DNA of 22,793 nucleotides from CAZUSC01 sp964622915 (GTDB lineage Bacteria > Patescibacteriota > Andersenbacteria > UBA10190): assembly GCA_964622915.1 (NCBI GenBank), contig CAZUSC010000071.1:1-22793 (forward strand), in the 5' to 3' direction. Positions 17,071-22,459 of this stretch are shown here, piece after piece; position 1 is the stretch's first letter; every line of letters starts with the position of its first letter. The position numbers and the translations under genes are program-made. A model generated the notes under the pieces. The model had not been told where the DNA came from. It saw only the letters and a list, made by a program, of their open reading frames with translations, and did not search any database.

Positions 17071-17114
17071 AGGGGTAGATCAAATAACTTCCAACACCAA
17101 CAAAAAGTTAGGCT

Positions 17115-17651
17115 ATGAGCATCGACAACCGCATTCTAGCTCTCATTAAGCAGCGCCTTGATGATGCCGAACGTAATATTCAATATGTTCGACAAACCCT
17201 CGAAGAGGAATTGTCCGGCTCACCTAAAAGTGATGCTGGTATTGAAACTGAAGTAGCAGATGATCAAACAAAGGAAGAGAAAATTATTGAGGGAGTATTT
17301 GACGGACAGAACATGCAGGGTAATGACAGTGAAGAATACCCCGTGCCGCCGAATTATGCTTCCAAATCAAAATTGGTAGAGGGCGATGTCTTAAAGCTCA
17401 CTATTGGCGCCGACGGGGCGTTTACTTATAAACAGATTAGTCCGGTGGAGCGGGAAAGGGCGGTCGGCACGATGGTGGTCGACGAACATGGAAATTTCGG
17501 GGTAAAAGTCGGCGATAAAACATACCGGGTGCTGCTAGCCAGTGTCACTTTCTACCATGCCAACGAAGGGGACGAAGTAACAATTCTCTTGCCGCAACAT
17601 GGTGAGGCGGAGTGGGGTGCAGTGGAAAACGTTATTCACCAGGGTAACTAA
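17115..17651 (+). CDS. Conserved-looking protein of unknown function (coiled coil plus beta-rich C-terminus)
   Basis: A 178-residue soluble protein that I cannot assign to a named family. It has three parts. The N-terminal 35 residues are helical and charged (ILALIKQRLDDAERNIQYVR). The middle, to about residue 75, is acidic and probably disordered. The C-terminal domain of about 100 residues is beta-rich, with VEGDVLKLTIGADGAFTYKQI, VERERAVG and VLLASVTFYHANEGDEVTILLP. No signal peptide, helix or catalytic motif is seen. ATG at 17115 has AGG two bases upstream. GtrA follows 5 bases after the stop, so the two are probably co-transcribed. Codon use looks like the core genes, so it does not look foreign. 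It may belong to a CPR-restricted family. Confidence 0.85.
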   Translation: MSIDNRILALIKQRLDDAERNIQYVRQTLEEELSGSPKSDAGIETEVADDQTKEEKIIEGVFDGQNMQGNDSEEYPVPPNYASKSKLVEGDVLKLTIGADGAFTYKQISPVERERAVGTMVVDEHGNFGVKVGDKTYRVLLASVTFYHANEGDEVTILLPQHGEAEWGAVENVIHQGN

Positions 17652-17656
17652 GACCG

Positions 17657-18163
17657 ATGACTTCAGAAATAGCAGTTCGCCTGGTAGCGAAGCTGCCACC
17701 GCAATATCAGACGGCCGCCAAACAGTTTATTAAATTCGGTATCACCGGCACGATTGGCGCGGCCGTTGATTTTAGCACTTACGCCTTGCTGACACGCGTG
17801 GTTGGTTGGACGACGCTTTATAGCATTGCCGGTTATCAAATTAGTGCCGCCAACAACGTTAGCGTTTTACTAGCCATTTTAAGCAATTTCCTCCTGAATA
17901 AATTCTGGACTTTTCGCGCCGGCGGTAACGCCGCTGGACAAGGAATCGGCTATTTCATCCTCAACACATTTACCTGGGCGCTCAACCAACTGCTAATGTC
18001 TTACTTTGCTTTCCACCTGCCCATTTTTGCCGCGCTTTTCGGCGAACAAAAAGACTTTGCCGGCAAAGCAATGGCGATCGGTATCATTTTGTTTGTGAAC
18101 TTCTTTGGCAGCAAATTTATCATTTTCCGCAAAAACGCCGGGGAGAGAGCGAAGCAGAGTTAG
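17657..18163 (+). CDS. GtrA-family membrane protein
   Basis: GtrA-like proteins have four helices and are thought to move lipid-linked sugars across the membrane for surface glycan or O-antigen modification. The 168-residue product shows the family landmarks: FIKFGITGTIGAAVDFSTYALL at the first helix, SNFLLNKFWTFR before the third helix, and NFFGSKFIIFR at the end. Length is typical, with an extended N-terminus of about 22 residues. It starts 5 bases after the unknown 178-residue gene. With the glycosyltransferase on the opposite strand it may supply envelope glycan synthesis. Only the family is certain; the substrate is not. Confidence 0.9.
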   Translation: MTSEIAVRLVAKLPPQYQTAAKQFIKFGITGTIGAAVDFSTYALLTRVVGWTTLYSIAGYQISAANNVSVLLAILSNFLLNKFWTFRAGGNAAGQGIGYFILNTFTWALNQLLMSYFAFHLPIFAALFGEQKDFAGKAMAIGIILFVNFFGSKFIIFRKNAGERAKQS

Positions 18164-18247
18164 AAAATGGAAATTAAGAAATTGCGTGGTCAACAATTTT
18201 CTATTTTCTGATTTCTTACTTTCTAATTGCCAGTTTCTGGTTTATTT
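18162..18247. repeat. Heptanucleotide array after the GtrA gene, with inverted halves
   Basis: On one side AGAAAAT, GGAAATT, AAGAAAT (18162-18182). On the other TTTCTAT, TTTCTGA, TTTCTTA, a one-base slip, TTTCTAA, TTGCCAG, TTTCTGG, TTTATTT (18198-18247). The halves are roughly complementary: AAATTG (18179-18184) pairs with CAATTT (18194-18199), so the array can fold into a hairpin followed by T-rich sequence. It could end GtrA transcription. Confidence 0.65.
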
Positions 18248-18278
18248 TTTCTTGGTCACTAGCATAGATAGGGCCAGT

Positions 18279-18287
18279 TGGTATAAT
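18279..18287 (+). promoter_or_regulatory. Extended -10 promoter of dnaX
   Basis: TG-G-TATAAT at 18279-18287 is a consensus extended -10 element; no good -35 is found at the normal distance. It predicts a start near 18294 and a leader of about 49 bases, which includes the second 7-bp array. Confidence 0.6.
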
Positions 18288-18311
18288 AGCCTTCTGGATT
18301 AATATTGCTAT

Positions 18312-18339
18312 TTTCTATTTTCTGATTTCCAATTTCTAA
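18312..18339. repeat. Heptanucleotide array in the dnaX leader (4 units)
   Basis: TTTCTAT, TTTCTGA, TTTCCAA, TTTCTAA lie back to back and end three bases before the dnaX ATG. The first two units repeat those at 18198-18211. If the promoter call is right, this array is transcribed as part of the 5' leader and forms a pyrimidine-rich stretch where a ribosome binding site would normally be. Confidence 0.7.
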
Positions 18340-18342
18340 AAC

Positions 18343-19854
18343 ATGCCTACATTATATCGCCAATATCGCCCGCAAACCTTCGCCGAAGTAGTCGGCCAAG
18401 ACCATATTACCAAGACGTTGCAGCAAGCAATCAAGCAGGACCGTATTAGCCATGCTTATCTTTTCCAGGGTCCCCGCGGCACGGGTAAAACAACCACGGC
18501 GCGTTTATTAGCCAAGCGCCTCAACTGCCTTAAGGCGAAGGATACCGAGCCTTGCGGTCAGTGCTCTCTTTGCGTTGCGGCAAAAAATAATCAGAACCTG
18601 GACATCATTGAAATCGATGCGGCCAGCAACCGCGGCATTGATGACATTCGCGCCCTGCGCGAGCGCATTAGTCTGTCACCGACCATCAGTAAATACAAAG
18701 TCTACATCATCGACGAGGTTCACATGCTAACTAACGAAGCCTTTGCGGCGCTACTCAAAACTTTAGAAGAGCCTGTTAAACATGCCATCTTTATTCTCGC
18801 CACGACGGAATTGCATAAGGTGCCGGCTACCATTCTTTCCCGCTGCCAGGTTTATCGGTTCCGCCGAGCCACAGCAGATGAAATGCGACAACGTCTGCAA
18901 TATATCTTAAAGGAAGAAAAAAGAATGGCCGCTGATGATGTTATAAATTTTATTATTGATCGCAGTGATGGCTGTTACCGAGACGCCGAATCCTTGCTTG
19001 GACAATTACTTACGATGCAACCCGACAAAATTAAATTAGACGAAGCAACGCAACTTCTGGGTTTGCCGTCTCCACAACAAGTCACTGATTTCCTGTCAGC
19101 CTTAGTTGCCAATGATGTCGAGAAAGCCGTAAAAGTTACGGATGAAGTTTATAATAGCGGAGTCGATCCAGAACAATTTACACGTGAAGCTATCCGCGCC
19201 GCTCGCGACGCCTGCCTGGCAATTTATATCAAAAAGGATAGCATACCATCTTTTGCGCGCCTTAACGGAGCAACCGGGCGCCTGCCCGTTATAATTCGCG
19301 CCTTGATTCAGGCCATCCAGGACCTAGCCTTCGTCCCGCAGCCTCTTATCGCCTTGCAGTTAGCCGTTCTTTCTTCGGTTTCGACCGCTCCTATTAGCAG
19401 CGGCGCCGGGCCAGGCCCAGTAAAAACCACTAGCCAGCCTGTGATGTCCTTTCAACCAAAGGCTGCTAAAATCGCCACCGGGACAGCCGCAGGAACGTTG
19501 CCCGTGATACCGATTACTGAAATTACCAGGTTATGGCCGCAATTAATTGAGAAAATAAAAGCGCAGAATCCGGTGGCGGCGACTTTCTTACGGGCGATCG
19601 AGCCGGCAGTCGTGGAAGGCAGTACCGTCAAGCTAAACGCCCAATTTTCTCTGCACTTAAATTTCTTTTCCAAACCCGACAATCAAAAACTGGTCGAGCA
19701 AACTTTAAGCCATTTATCTGATAAAAAATTAACGGTCGTCTTTCAGTTGAACAGCAACGTGACGTCTTATGCACCGCCAGCCGAACAAAATCACCAAAAA
19801 GAAGAGGAGCTGCTAAAAAATGTCCAGGAAGTATTTGGAGTAAAAGCGAAGTGA
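18343..19854 (+). CDS. dnaX: DNA polymerase III gamma/tau subunit
   Basis: DnaX is the ATPase of the clamp loader and, in its tau form, holds polymerase and helicase together. The 503-residue product shows Walker A GPRGTGKT (43-50), zinc cysteines C62, C71, C74 and C77, Walker B VYIIDEVHML, and the SRC motif in ILSRCQVYRF. A domain III helical bundle and a proline/alanine-rich linker (about 355-385) follow. The last 110 residues resemble a short tau-like C-terminal domain. No frame-shift signal like that of E. coli dnaX was found, so one product is expected. No ribosome binding site precedes ATG 18343. tRNA-Gln follows 79 bases after the stop. Confidence 0.95.
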   Translation: MPTLYRQYRPQTFAEVVGQDHITKTLQQAIKQDRISHAYLFQGPRGTGKTTTARLLAKRLNCLKAKDTEPCGQCSLCVAAKNNQNLDIIEIDAASNRGIDDIRALRERISLSPTISKYKVYIIDEVHMLTNEAFAALLKTLEEPVKHAIFILATTELHKVPATILSRCQVYRFRRATADEMRQRLQYILKEEKRMAADDVINFIIDRSDGCYRDAESLLGQLLTMQPDKIKLDEATQLLGLPSPQQVTDFLSALVANDVEKAVKVTDEVYNSGVDPEQFTREAIRAARDACLAIYIKKDSIPSFARLNGATGRLPVIIRALIQAIQDLAFVPQPLIALQLAVLSSVSTAPISSGAGPGPVKTTSQPVMSFQPKAAKIATGTAAGTLPVIPITEITRLWPQLIEKIKAQNPVAATFLRAIEPAVVEGSTVKLNAQFSLHLNFFSKPDNQKLVEQTLSHLSDKKLTVVFQLNSNVTSYAPPAEQNHQKEEELLKNVQEVFGVKAK

Positions 19855-19871
19855 AGCGCTCCTCGGAATTA

Positions 19872-19900
19872 CCACTTGGTATTGGGGTAATACCTTGTGG
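19872..19900 (+). terminator. Hairpin after dnaX, possible terminator
   Basis: CCAC-TT-GGTATT (19872-19883) pairs with AATACC-TT-GTGG (19889-19900) around a five-base loop, ten base pairs with a symmetric TT/TT internal loop. There is no T run after it, so intrinsic termination is uncertain. The right arm overlaps the -35 element proposed for tRNA-Gln. Confidence 0.45.
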
Positions 19901-19923
19901 ATCGGCCAATTTGCTGTTATAAC
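19895..19923 (+). promoter_or_regulatory. Promoter of tRNA-Gln
   Basis: TTGTGG (19895-19900), a 17-bp spacer and TATAAC (19918-19923). The start would fall at about 19930, four bases before the tRNA 5' end. Confidence 0.65.
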
Positions 19924-19933
19924 GACAATCTAT

Positions 19934-20004
19934 TCCGGGGTCGTCTAAAGGCAGGACGGGAACCTTTGGAGTTCCAGATAGGGGTTCGATTCCCTTCCCC
20001 GGAA
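19934..20004 (+). tRNA. tRNA-Gln, anticodon UUG
   Basis: A full cloverleaf can be drawn. The acceptor stem is TCCGGGG with CCCCGGA, the D stem GTCT with GGAC, and the D loop contains GG. The anticodon stem is GGAAC with GTTCC and the loop CTTTGGA, which puts TTG at 19966-19968. A four-base variable region follows. The T stem is AGGGG with CCCTT around the loop TTCGATT. The discriminator is A at 20004. The next bases are CCG, so the 3' CCA is not encoded and must be added by tRNA nucleotidyltransferase. The U1-A72 pair and the UUG anticodon fit glutamine. Confidence 0.92.
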
Positions 20005-20040
20005 CCGCGCTGAGCGCGGTTACCGTGCGCTAAGCGCACG
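20004..20040. repeat. Two tandem GC-rich hairpins directly after tRNA-Gln
   Basis: ACCGCGC (20004-20010) pairs with GCGCGGT (20014-20020) around TGA. CGTGCGC (20024-20030) pairs with GCGCACG (20034-20040) around TAA. Both are perfect 7-bp stems with three-base loops and share the core GCGCTRAGCGC, so they look like diverged copies about 20 bp apart. No T run follows. The first arm includes the tRNA discriminator base, so folding could compete with the acceptor stem end or guide 3' trimming. Confidence 0.75.
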
Positions 20041-20056
20041 AACCAGCTCACAAAGA

Positions 20057-20062
20057 TATAAT
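20057..20062 (+). promoter_or_regulatory. -10 element just before the GIY-YIG gene
   Basis: A perfect TATAAT lies exactly six bases before the ATG at 20069, which predicts a transcript starting at or next to the start codon. No -35 match and no TG extension are seen. Confidence 0.45.
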
Positions 20063-20068
20063 CAAACT

Positions 20069-20305
20069 ATGTACTATGTTTACATCCTACATAGCAGCGA
20101 GGATGGTAAATTATATACGGGATTTACGCCTGATATGAAAAATAGAATCAAGGCTCATAGTGGCGGTTATGTACAAGCTACTAAACATGGGCTACCACTT
20201 GTGCTTATTCATTACGAGGCATTCTTAACTTCCCAAGATGCGCGAAGGCGAGAAAAGTATCTCAAGGGGGGTAATGGCAAAAAAGGAATTGGAAATATTG
20301 CTTAA
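20069..20305 (+). CDS. GIY-YIG nuclease-domain protein, probably frameshifted near its end
   Basis: Small single-domain GIY-YIG proteins are metal-dependent nuclease folds of mostly unknown cellular role. The 78-residue product has YYVYIL at residues 2-7 and KLYTGFT as the second half of the signature, R26, and the YEAF...ARRREKYLK block with the conserved Glu (about 63). The expected C-terminus (LK-x-G-x-G-K followed by a leucine-rich helix) begins as LKGGNGKK and then changes to GIGNIA and stops. In the +1 frame the sequence continues KKELEILLKTYFEKNKW and runs to 20423. One extra A in the A6 run at about 20280 explains this, so the gene is likely a frameshift mutant or a sequencing error. 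The corrected protein would have about 117 residues. Confidence 0.75.
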   Translation: MYYVYILHSSEDGKLYTGFTPDMKNRIKAHSGGYVQATKHGLPLVLIHYEAFLTSQDARRREKYLKGGNGKKGIGNIA

Positions 20306-20425
20306 AACGTATTTTGAGAAAAACAAATGGAAGAAATCAATGGACCAGATTTTTTCTACGGCTCGCATAGGTCGTTACTTCTTTCATCAAATAGGCCGCA
20401 ATCCTCATACTACCGCTTTTTAGGT

Positions 20426-20463
20426 AAAGAAAAAGCCCAAGTGAGTGTTTAGTTCACTTGGGC
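20426..20463 (-). terminator. Intrinsic terminator of the minus-strand PQ-loop-like gene
   Basis: A perfect 10-bp inverted repeat, GCCCAAGTGA (20435-20444) and TCACTTGGGC (20454-20463), with a nine-base loop. On the minus strand it is followed by TTTTTCTTT (20426-20434 on the plus strand). It lies 27 bases after the stop of the minus-strand gene. It is the strongest terminator in the window. Confidence 0.88.
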
Positions 20464-20490
20464 GTACAGTTTGGACAAAGACTGTGTGGT

Positions 20491-21087
20491 TCACGCCTCA
20501 ACCTTTTCGGGTGTGGGCTTGGTTGCCCGAGGCTTGATATACAGCAGGTACATCATCACGGTCTCAACCGTGAAGAACGTGATCGGCTGTGCCGCATCTT
20601 GCAGGGTCCACGAGGGGATCGCAATAACCGCAGCCACACAGGACAACCAGAAGAGGGTCCAGGCGGTTCGATCCTCTTTGCTTGGGTCATGCCAAGCTGA
20701 CACGAATGTTGGGATCGAGCCGACGAATACGACGCACTGGCTGGTCAGGATTGCCAAGACAGGATTGCTGAACGCTTGCCATAGTACGATGCCAACAACG
20801 GCACCAACGAGGCAGAATACGTCCAACTTTGTCCATCCAGGCTTTCCGTACTTGATTGCCAGTACAACGACGACCCAGGCACCGAGCATAGCACCAACGA
20901 TTTGCCCATTCACAGCGTTCTCGGCGTACATACCGAGAAGTGTGATGGTGTCGAGCGATGCCCAGATGACCCAGGACGCTTTGGCAGGCTTCGTTTCGCC
21001 ACGAACGATGGCGATGATGTAGGGTACGAACCCAGCCATGAACAGCAGACCAGCGACCACAGACAGAACGCTCTGGATAGTGGACAC
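20491..21087 (-). CDS. Multi-pass membrane protein, PQ-loop/SWEET-like
   Basis: A 198-residue protein with six or seven hydrophobic helices in two similar halves. Each half has a proline-containing helix and then a charged turn and a W-rich helix: FVPYIIAIVRGETKPAKASW in the first, and SIPTFVSAWHDPSKEDRTAW in the second. This resembles the duplicated PQ-loop layout of small transporters, but the exact PQ pair is absent and the match is by eye only. The start is GTG at 21087, set by a canonical AAGGAG seven bases upstream, the only textbook RBS in the window. It also has its own promoter (21202-21230) and terminator (20426-20463). Codon choice looks more GC-rich than the flanking transposase. 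It behaves as a self-contained cassette, possibly acquired. Substrate unknown. Confidence 0.75.
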   Translation of the reverse strand: MSTIQSVLSVVAGLLFMAGFVPYIIAIVRGETKPAKASWVIWASLDTITLLGMYAENAVNGQIVGAMLGAWVVVVLAIKYGKPGWTKLDVFCLVGAVVGIVLWQAFSNPVLAILTSQCVVFVGSIPTFVSAWHDPSKEDRTAWTLFWLSCVAAVIAIPSWTLQDAAQPITFFTVETVMMYLLYIKPRATKPTPEKVEA

Positions 21088-21094
21088 GTCTATT

Positions 21095-21100
21095 CTCCTT
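21095..21100 (-). promoter_or_regulatory. Canonical Shine-Dalgarno site
   Basis: On the minus strand AAGGAG lies seven bases before the GTG at 21087 and fixes that start. Most other genes in the window lack such a site. Confidence 0.8.
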
Positions 21101-21152
21101 TTCGATGGAGGGTTTTGATTTGAGTGGGCAGGTGTTACTTCCGCATCTCAAC

Positions 21153-21170
21153 CGTGAACCGTCATTCACG
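21153..21170 (-). other. Leader hairpin of the PQ-loop-like gene
   Basis: CGTGAA and TTCACG form a 6-bp stem with a six-base loop, within the roughly 108-base leader between the predicted start at about 21195 and the GTG. No riboswitch family is recognised. Confidence 0.35.
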
Positions 21171-21201
21171 CCTAAGACACAGAAATAGCTAAGAACAGCT
21201 C

Positions 21202-21230
21202 ATATTAGCAGATTTTATACTACTTGTCAA
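21202..21230 (-). promoter_or_regulatory. Near-consensus sigma-70 promoter (minus strand)
   Basis: On the minus strand TTGACA (21225-21230), a 17-bp spacer and TAATAT (21202-21207). This is a perfect -35 box, optimal spacing and a five-of-six -10 box, the best promoter in the window. It drives the minus-strand membrane protein gene with a leader of about 108 bases. Confidence 0.85.
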
Positions 21231-21347
21231 TAGTGACCTTTTTGACGCAAAGCAGCACCGCATCTACTCAAATCGCTTCGCTTGATCCAGCATTTCCCTA
21301 ATCTGCGTAATTCTAACCCTTAGGTTTAACAAGGCTCTCAGAAGCCA

Positions 21348-21353
21348 TATAAT
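21348..21353 (+). promoter_or_regulatory. -10 element just before the transposase gene
   Basis: A perfect TATAAT, six bases before the ATG at 21360, predicts a leaderless transcript. A weak -35 (TTTAAC, 21325-21330, 17-bp spacing) lies partly in the left terminal repeat. Confidence 0.5.
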
Positions 21354-21359
21354 AGCTTT

Positions 21360-22013
21360 ATGAGCTATCGGGATGATGAGTTGGTTTCTGGCGAGGTTTA
21401 TCATGTATGTACTCGCGGAGTAGAGCAGCGAAATATTTTTCGAAATGATAAGGACCGCCATAGGTTTTTAAAATTATTGCTTCATTGTTTGCCACGCGGT
21501 GCGGTAAAGAGTTTTTCGATAGCCCAAAAATTTAAGCAAGAAGTAAAGTTAACTAAGAAAGGGGCGGGACAAGTTGATTTATTAGCCTACTGTCTGATGT
21601 CGAATCATATTCATCTTCTAATACGACAGAATGCAGAAAGTGGTATTTCTAAATATATGCATCGACTACTAACTGGCTATGCAAAATATTTCAATATGAG
21701 CGAACATCGTTCCGGTTCTTTATTTCTTAATCCATTTCGTGCTGTCTTAGTGGACGGAGATGAACAACTACTTCAGGTCAGTCGATATATTCACCTTAAC
21801 CCATATGTAGCACACATGATCGGTGATCCTTTGGTTTATTCCTGGTCCTCGCTACCCGAATATTTAAGAAGCAAGAAGGCAACTACTTGTCACACGGCAT
21901 TGTTACACAGCCTTATGAAGCCGGAAGAGTACCAGAAGTTCATTTTTGATGAGGCCGGGTATGCAAGATCATTAGCAGATATACAACACATACTTGTTGA
22001 TCATGATGACTAG
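21360..22013 (+). CDS. REP-associated tyrosine transposase (Y1/HUH, TnpA_REP type)
   Basis: RAYTs are single-strand-specific HUH nucleases related to IS200/IS605 TnpA. They bind and cut REP-like hairpins and are often domesticated rather than selfish. The 217-residue product opens with the family start SGEVYHVCTRGVEQRNIF. The metal-binding HUH motif lies in MSNHIHLLI (H-I-H), and the candidate nucleophile tyrosine sits in the TGYAKYFN helix. The later segments SRYIHLNPY and YSWSSLPEYL are typical of the family. The length is normal and no frameshift is seen, so it should be active. It is bracketed by inverted repeats and followed by REP-like palindromes, its expected substrates. A terminator-like hairpin overlaps its stop. 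Confidence 0.9.
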   Translation: MSYRDDELVSGEVYHVCTRGVEQRNIFRNDKDRHRFLKLLLHCLPRGAVKSFSIAQKFKQEVKLTKKGAGQVDLLAYCLMSNHIHLLIRQNAESGISKYMHRLLTGYAKYFNMSEHRSGSLFLNPFRAVLVDGDEQLLQVSRYIHLNPYVAHMIGDPLVYSWSSLPEYLRSKKATTCHTALLHSLMKPEEYQKFIFDEAGYARSLADIQHILVDHDD

Positions 22014-22034
22014 AGCTGTTTTAAGGCTCTTTTT
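22012..22034 (+). terminator. Terminator-like hairpin after the transposase gene
   Basis: AGAGC (22012-22016) pairs with GCTCT (22026-22030) around nine bases, followed by TTTT. The stem is short, so strength is uncertain. It overlaps the stop codon. Confidence 0.5.
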
Positions 22035-22042
22035 AAACCTAA

Positions 22043-22085
22043 GGGTTAGAACCCTTAAGGGTTAGAACCCTAAGGGTTAGAACCC
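22043..22085. repeat. Three REP-like palindromes at the right end of the transposase unit
   Basis: The palindrome GGGTTAGAACCC (GGGTT-AG-AACCC) occurs three times, at 22043-22054, 22059-22070 and 22074-22085, spaced 16 and 15 bp. The left end of the element carries only the first nine bases of it, inverted. The placement beside a RAYT gene suggests these are its recognition hairpins. Confidence 0.8.
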
Positions 22086-22118
22086 CCCAAAAATCTGTAA
22101 CATTTGTAACATGTTGTT

Positions 22119-22147
22119 TTGCGCTGTCCCCATAAAATAGGTATCAT
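22119..22147 (+). promoter_or_regulatory. Promoter of the small coiled-coil gene, leaderless
   Basis: TTGCGC (22119-22124), a 17-bp spacer, and TATCAT (22142-22147), which ends six bases before the ATG at 22154. Confidence 0.5.
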
Positions 22148-22153
22148 TGATTT

Positions 22154-22447
22154 ATGGATAAAATGGATAAAAAAGAACTAGAGGAAATTTTAGCAAAGCA
22201 TGCCAAAAACACTGACTATAAGTTAGAGATTATTGTTGATGACGTAGCAGTGATCAAGGAGGGTATGGTGCATTTGCAAGATGATGTATCCGTCCTAAAA
22301 AAAGATGTGTCTGGATTAAAAGAAGATGTGTCCAACCTAACAGAAAAAGTGGAAGTAATATTTGAACAAACCGGAAAGCTGACGATCGACATGGAAGTGA
22401 TAAAAAATTCTATCCAGCGCCACGAACAAAAAGTTAAGCAACTGTAG
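22154..22447 (+). CDS. Small coiled-coil protein of unknown function
   Basis: A 97-residue soluble protein dominated by a long coiled coil from about residue 25 to 90. Hydrophobic residues recur in heptads (DVSVLKK, DVSGLKE, DVSNLTE). The DNA shows this too: three 21-bp near-repeats, each starting GATGT, at 22283-22345, so the coil grew by duplication of a two-turn unit. No signal peptide, helix or enzymatic motif is present. ATG at 22154 is preferred over a second ATG at 22163 because of the six-base spacing to the -10 box. Function unknown; such proteins often mediate oligomerisation, but that is inference. Confidence 0.75.
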   Translation: MDKMDKKELEEILAKHAKNTDYKLEIIVDDVAVIKEGMVHLQDDVSVLKKDVSGLKEDVSNLTEKVEVIFEQTGKLTIDMEVIKNSIQRHEQKVKQL

Positions 22448-22459
22448 CCCTCCGGGGCT
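22446..22459 (+). terminator. UCCG-tetraloop hairpin at the end of the coiled-coil gene
   Basis: AGCCC (22446-22450) and GGGCT (22455-22459) close the four-base loop TCCG, giving the extra-stable C(UNCG)G form common in transcript ends. It overlaps the TAG stop. No T run follows, so it may protect the 3' end rather than terminate. Confidence 0.5.

Larger units (their letters stand above)
21311..22051. mobile_element. RAYT/IS200-like element bounded by 19-bp inverted repeats
   Basis: A perfect 19-bp inverted repeat, starting TTCTAACCC at 21311-21329 and ending GGGTTAGAA at 22033-22051, brackets a single-gene unit of 741 bp that encodes a Y1 REP-type transposase. The right boundary continues into two more copies of a palindrome, to 22085. 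The direct repeat AAGGCTCT occurs just inside each end (21331-21338; AAGGCTCT again at 22023-22030). No target duplication is expected for HUH enzymes, and none is seen. Confidence 0.65.

Noticed and set aside
19796..19830. Programmed frameshift in dnaX
   Set aside because: The A-rich stretch near the 3' end is not in the A-AAA-AAG register of the E. coli site and has no good stem after it.
20471..21022. 183-residue plus-strand reading frame opposite the PQ-loop-like gene
   Set aside because: The minus-strand frame has a promoter, RBS, terminator and membrane-helix pattern; the plus-strand frame has none and is a shadow.
20562..21158. 13-base direct repeat TCTCAACCGTGAA at 20562-20574 and 21146-21158
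   Set aside because: One copy lies inside the coding region and one in the leader of the same gene, with no further similarity around them; probably chance.
22035..22090. Telomere-like TTAGGG/CCTAA repeats
   Set aside because: The unit is a 15-16 bp palindrome (GGGTTAGAACCC), not a simple 6-bp repeat, and it lies beside a RAYT gene, so a REP-like reading fits better.
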